The notes under the pieces: model-generated | Database searches by the model: none | What the model saw: the letters and a program-made list of their open reading frames with translations, nothing else | Told to the model about the DNA's origin: nothing | Shown: piece by piece, positions 63,456 to 64,000 of the stretch | How positions within the stretch are numbered: the first letter of the stretch is position 1 | Layout of the letters: every line of letters starts with the position of its first letter | Position numbers and translations under genes: made by a program | Assembly: GCA_008360955.1 (NCBI GenBank) | Contig: LUCM01009329.1 | Location: 62,001 to 126,000, forward strand | Length of the DNA: 64,000 nt | From: Fasciolopsis buskii | Lineage: Eukaryota > Platyhelminthes > Trematoda > Plagiorchiida > Fasciolidae | Direction of reading: 5' to 3'

Positions 63456-64000
63456 TGTTCCCCTTATATCTCAGAACCGAACGTTCCTAGATGTGATAAT
63501 TTCTATTCATTCTTTCGCATGAACCCCGTAAACAGCGCTCCTCAGTCGAATTTCACAATTACCAGCTAATGAACAACATGTGATTAGAGCATCTTCTGTT
63601 GAGTATATGCTAGTACTCTCTAAGTGAAATCTTTCATGGACCGAGGATATCGCATAGGTATTATTTGAGACAGATAGGTCCGCTCTTTTCTCTTTTAGTC
63701 TAAGACAGCCGAGGAAATTTTAAATCTTTTTCGACTATTTGTTTCAGCGTGCATGTCTACTGCTCCTCGGTATTAGTCGCGAGTTGGTAGCAAAACATTT
63801 CAATTTCATCTTTAAGTCTTTCGATGGGCAGAGAAATCGAGAAACTTAACTGAATTTTGTATGCTGCGAAAGCTCGTTCATTTTGATAAAAGACTTTCGG
63901 GCAGATGATAATCACTGAATGCCTTCCCAAAACGTTTGTCTACTCTTTTGTCAAAACTAAGCCACTCCCATTCCGAAGCTCCATATACAAAAGCACTTTG
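63456..64000. other. No gene recognised
   Basis: AT-rich sequence to the window end. It may include the body of a SINE started by the tRNA-like unit, but no boundary is visible. Confidence 0.4.

Noticed and set aside
1..64000. CRISPR arrays, bacterial operons, prophage
   Set aside because: No regularly spaced direct repeats, no Shine-Dalgarno-led gene runs, and clear eukaryotic retroelements and splice signals instead.

Overview
The window is eukaryotic nuclear DNA, most likely from a parasitic flatworm (digenean trematode favoured, cestode not excluded). It is AT-rich with very low gene density, it has intron-type splice signals, and it is scattered with decayed retroelements. The retroelements are Penelope-like (PLE) copies with a GIY-YIG endonuclease and RTE-type non-LTR copies whose peptides resemble those of fluke genomes. 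Nothing looks bacterial or viral: there are no operons, Shine-Dalgarno sites or CRISPR arrays.

Layout. 1-680: two tandem minus-strand RTE fragments. 1968-2186: candidate internal exon with good splice sites. 6720-8540: heavily decayed plus-strand PLE. 10116-11880: the best-preserved PLE, with a continuous RT and GIY-YIG frame and a frameshift near its C-terminus. 12036-12690: 3' end of a Jockey/CR1-like RT. 19930-21240: RTE endonuclease and early RT relic, followed at 21364 by a Cys-rich candidate exon. 24301-25626: third PLE relic, bracketed by long inverted repeats containing a 119-bp perfect core. 30950-32215: RTE RT relic. 40762-41043, 41735-41905 and 43304-43891: unrecognised coding candidates. 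45045-47015: the one confidently recognised host gene, an intronless-CDS rhodopsin-class GPCR. 49988-50249: candidate terminal exon. 52283-52544: candidate small secreted protein with a TATA box. 63389-63455: tRNA-like/SINE head with Pol III A and B boxes.

The genes do not form a pathway. The window is best read as a gene-poor, repeat-eroded interval around one receptor gene. The most unusual items are the receptor, with a ~95-residue first intracellular loop and several altered class A microswitches, and the PLE relic with nearly identical inverted arms around a badly decayed coding interior. All family calls come from reading translations by eye; no database search was run.
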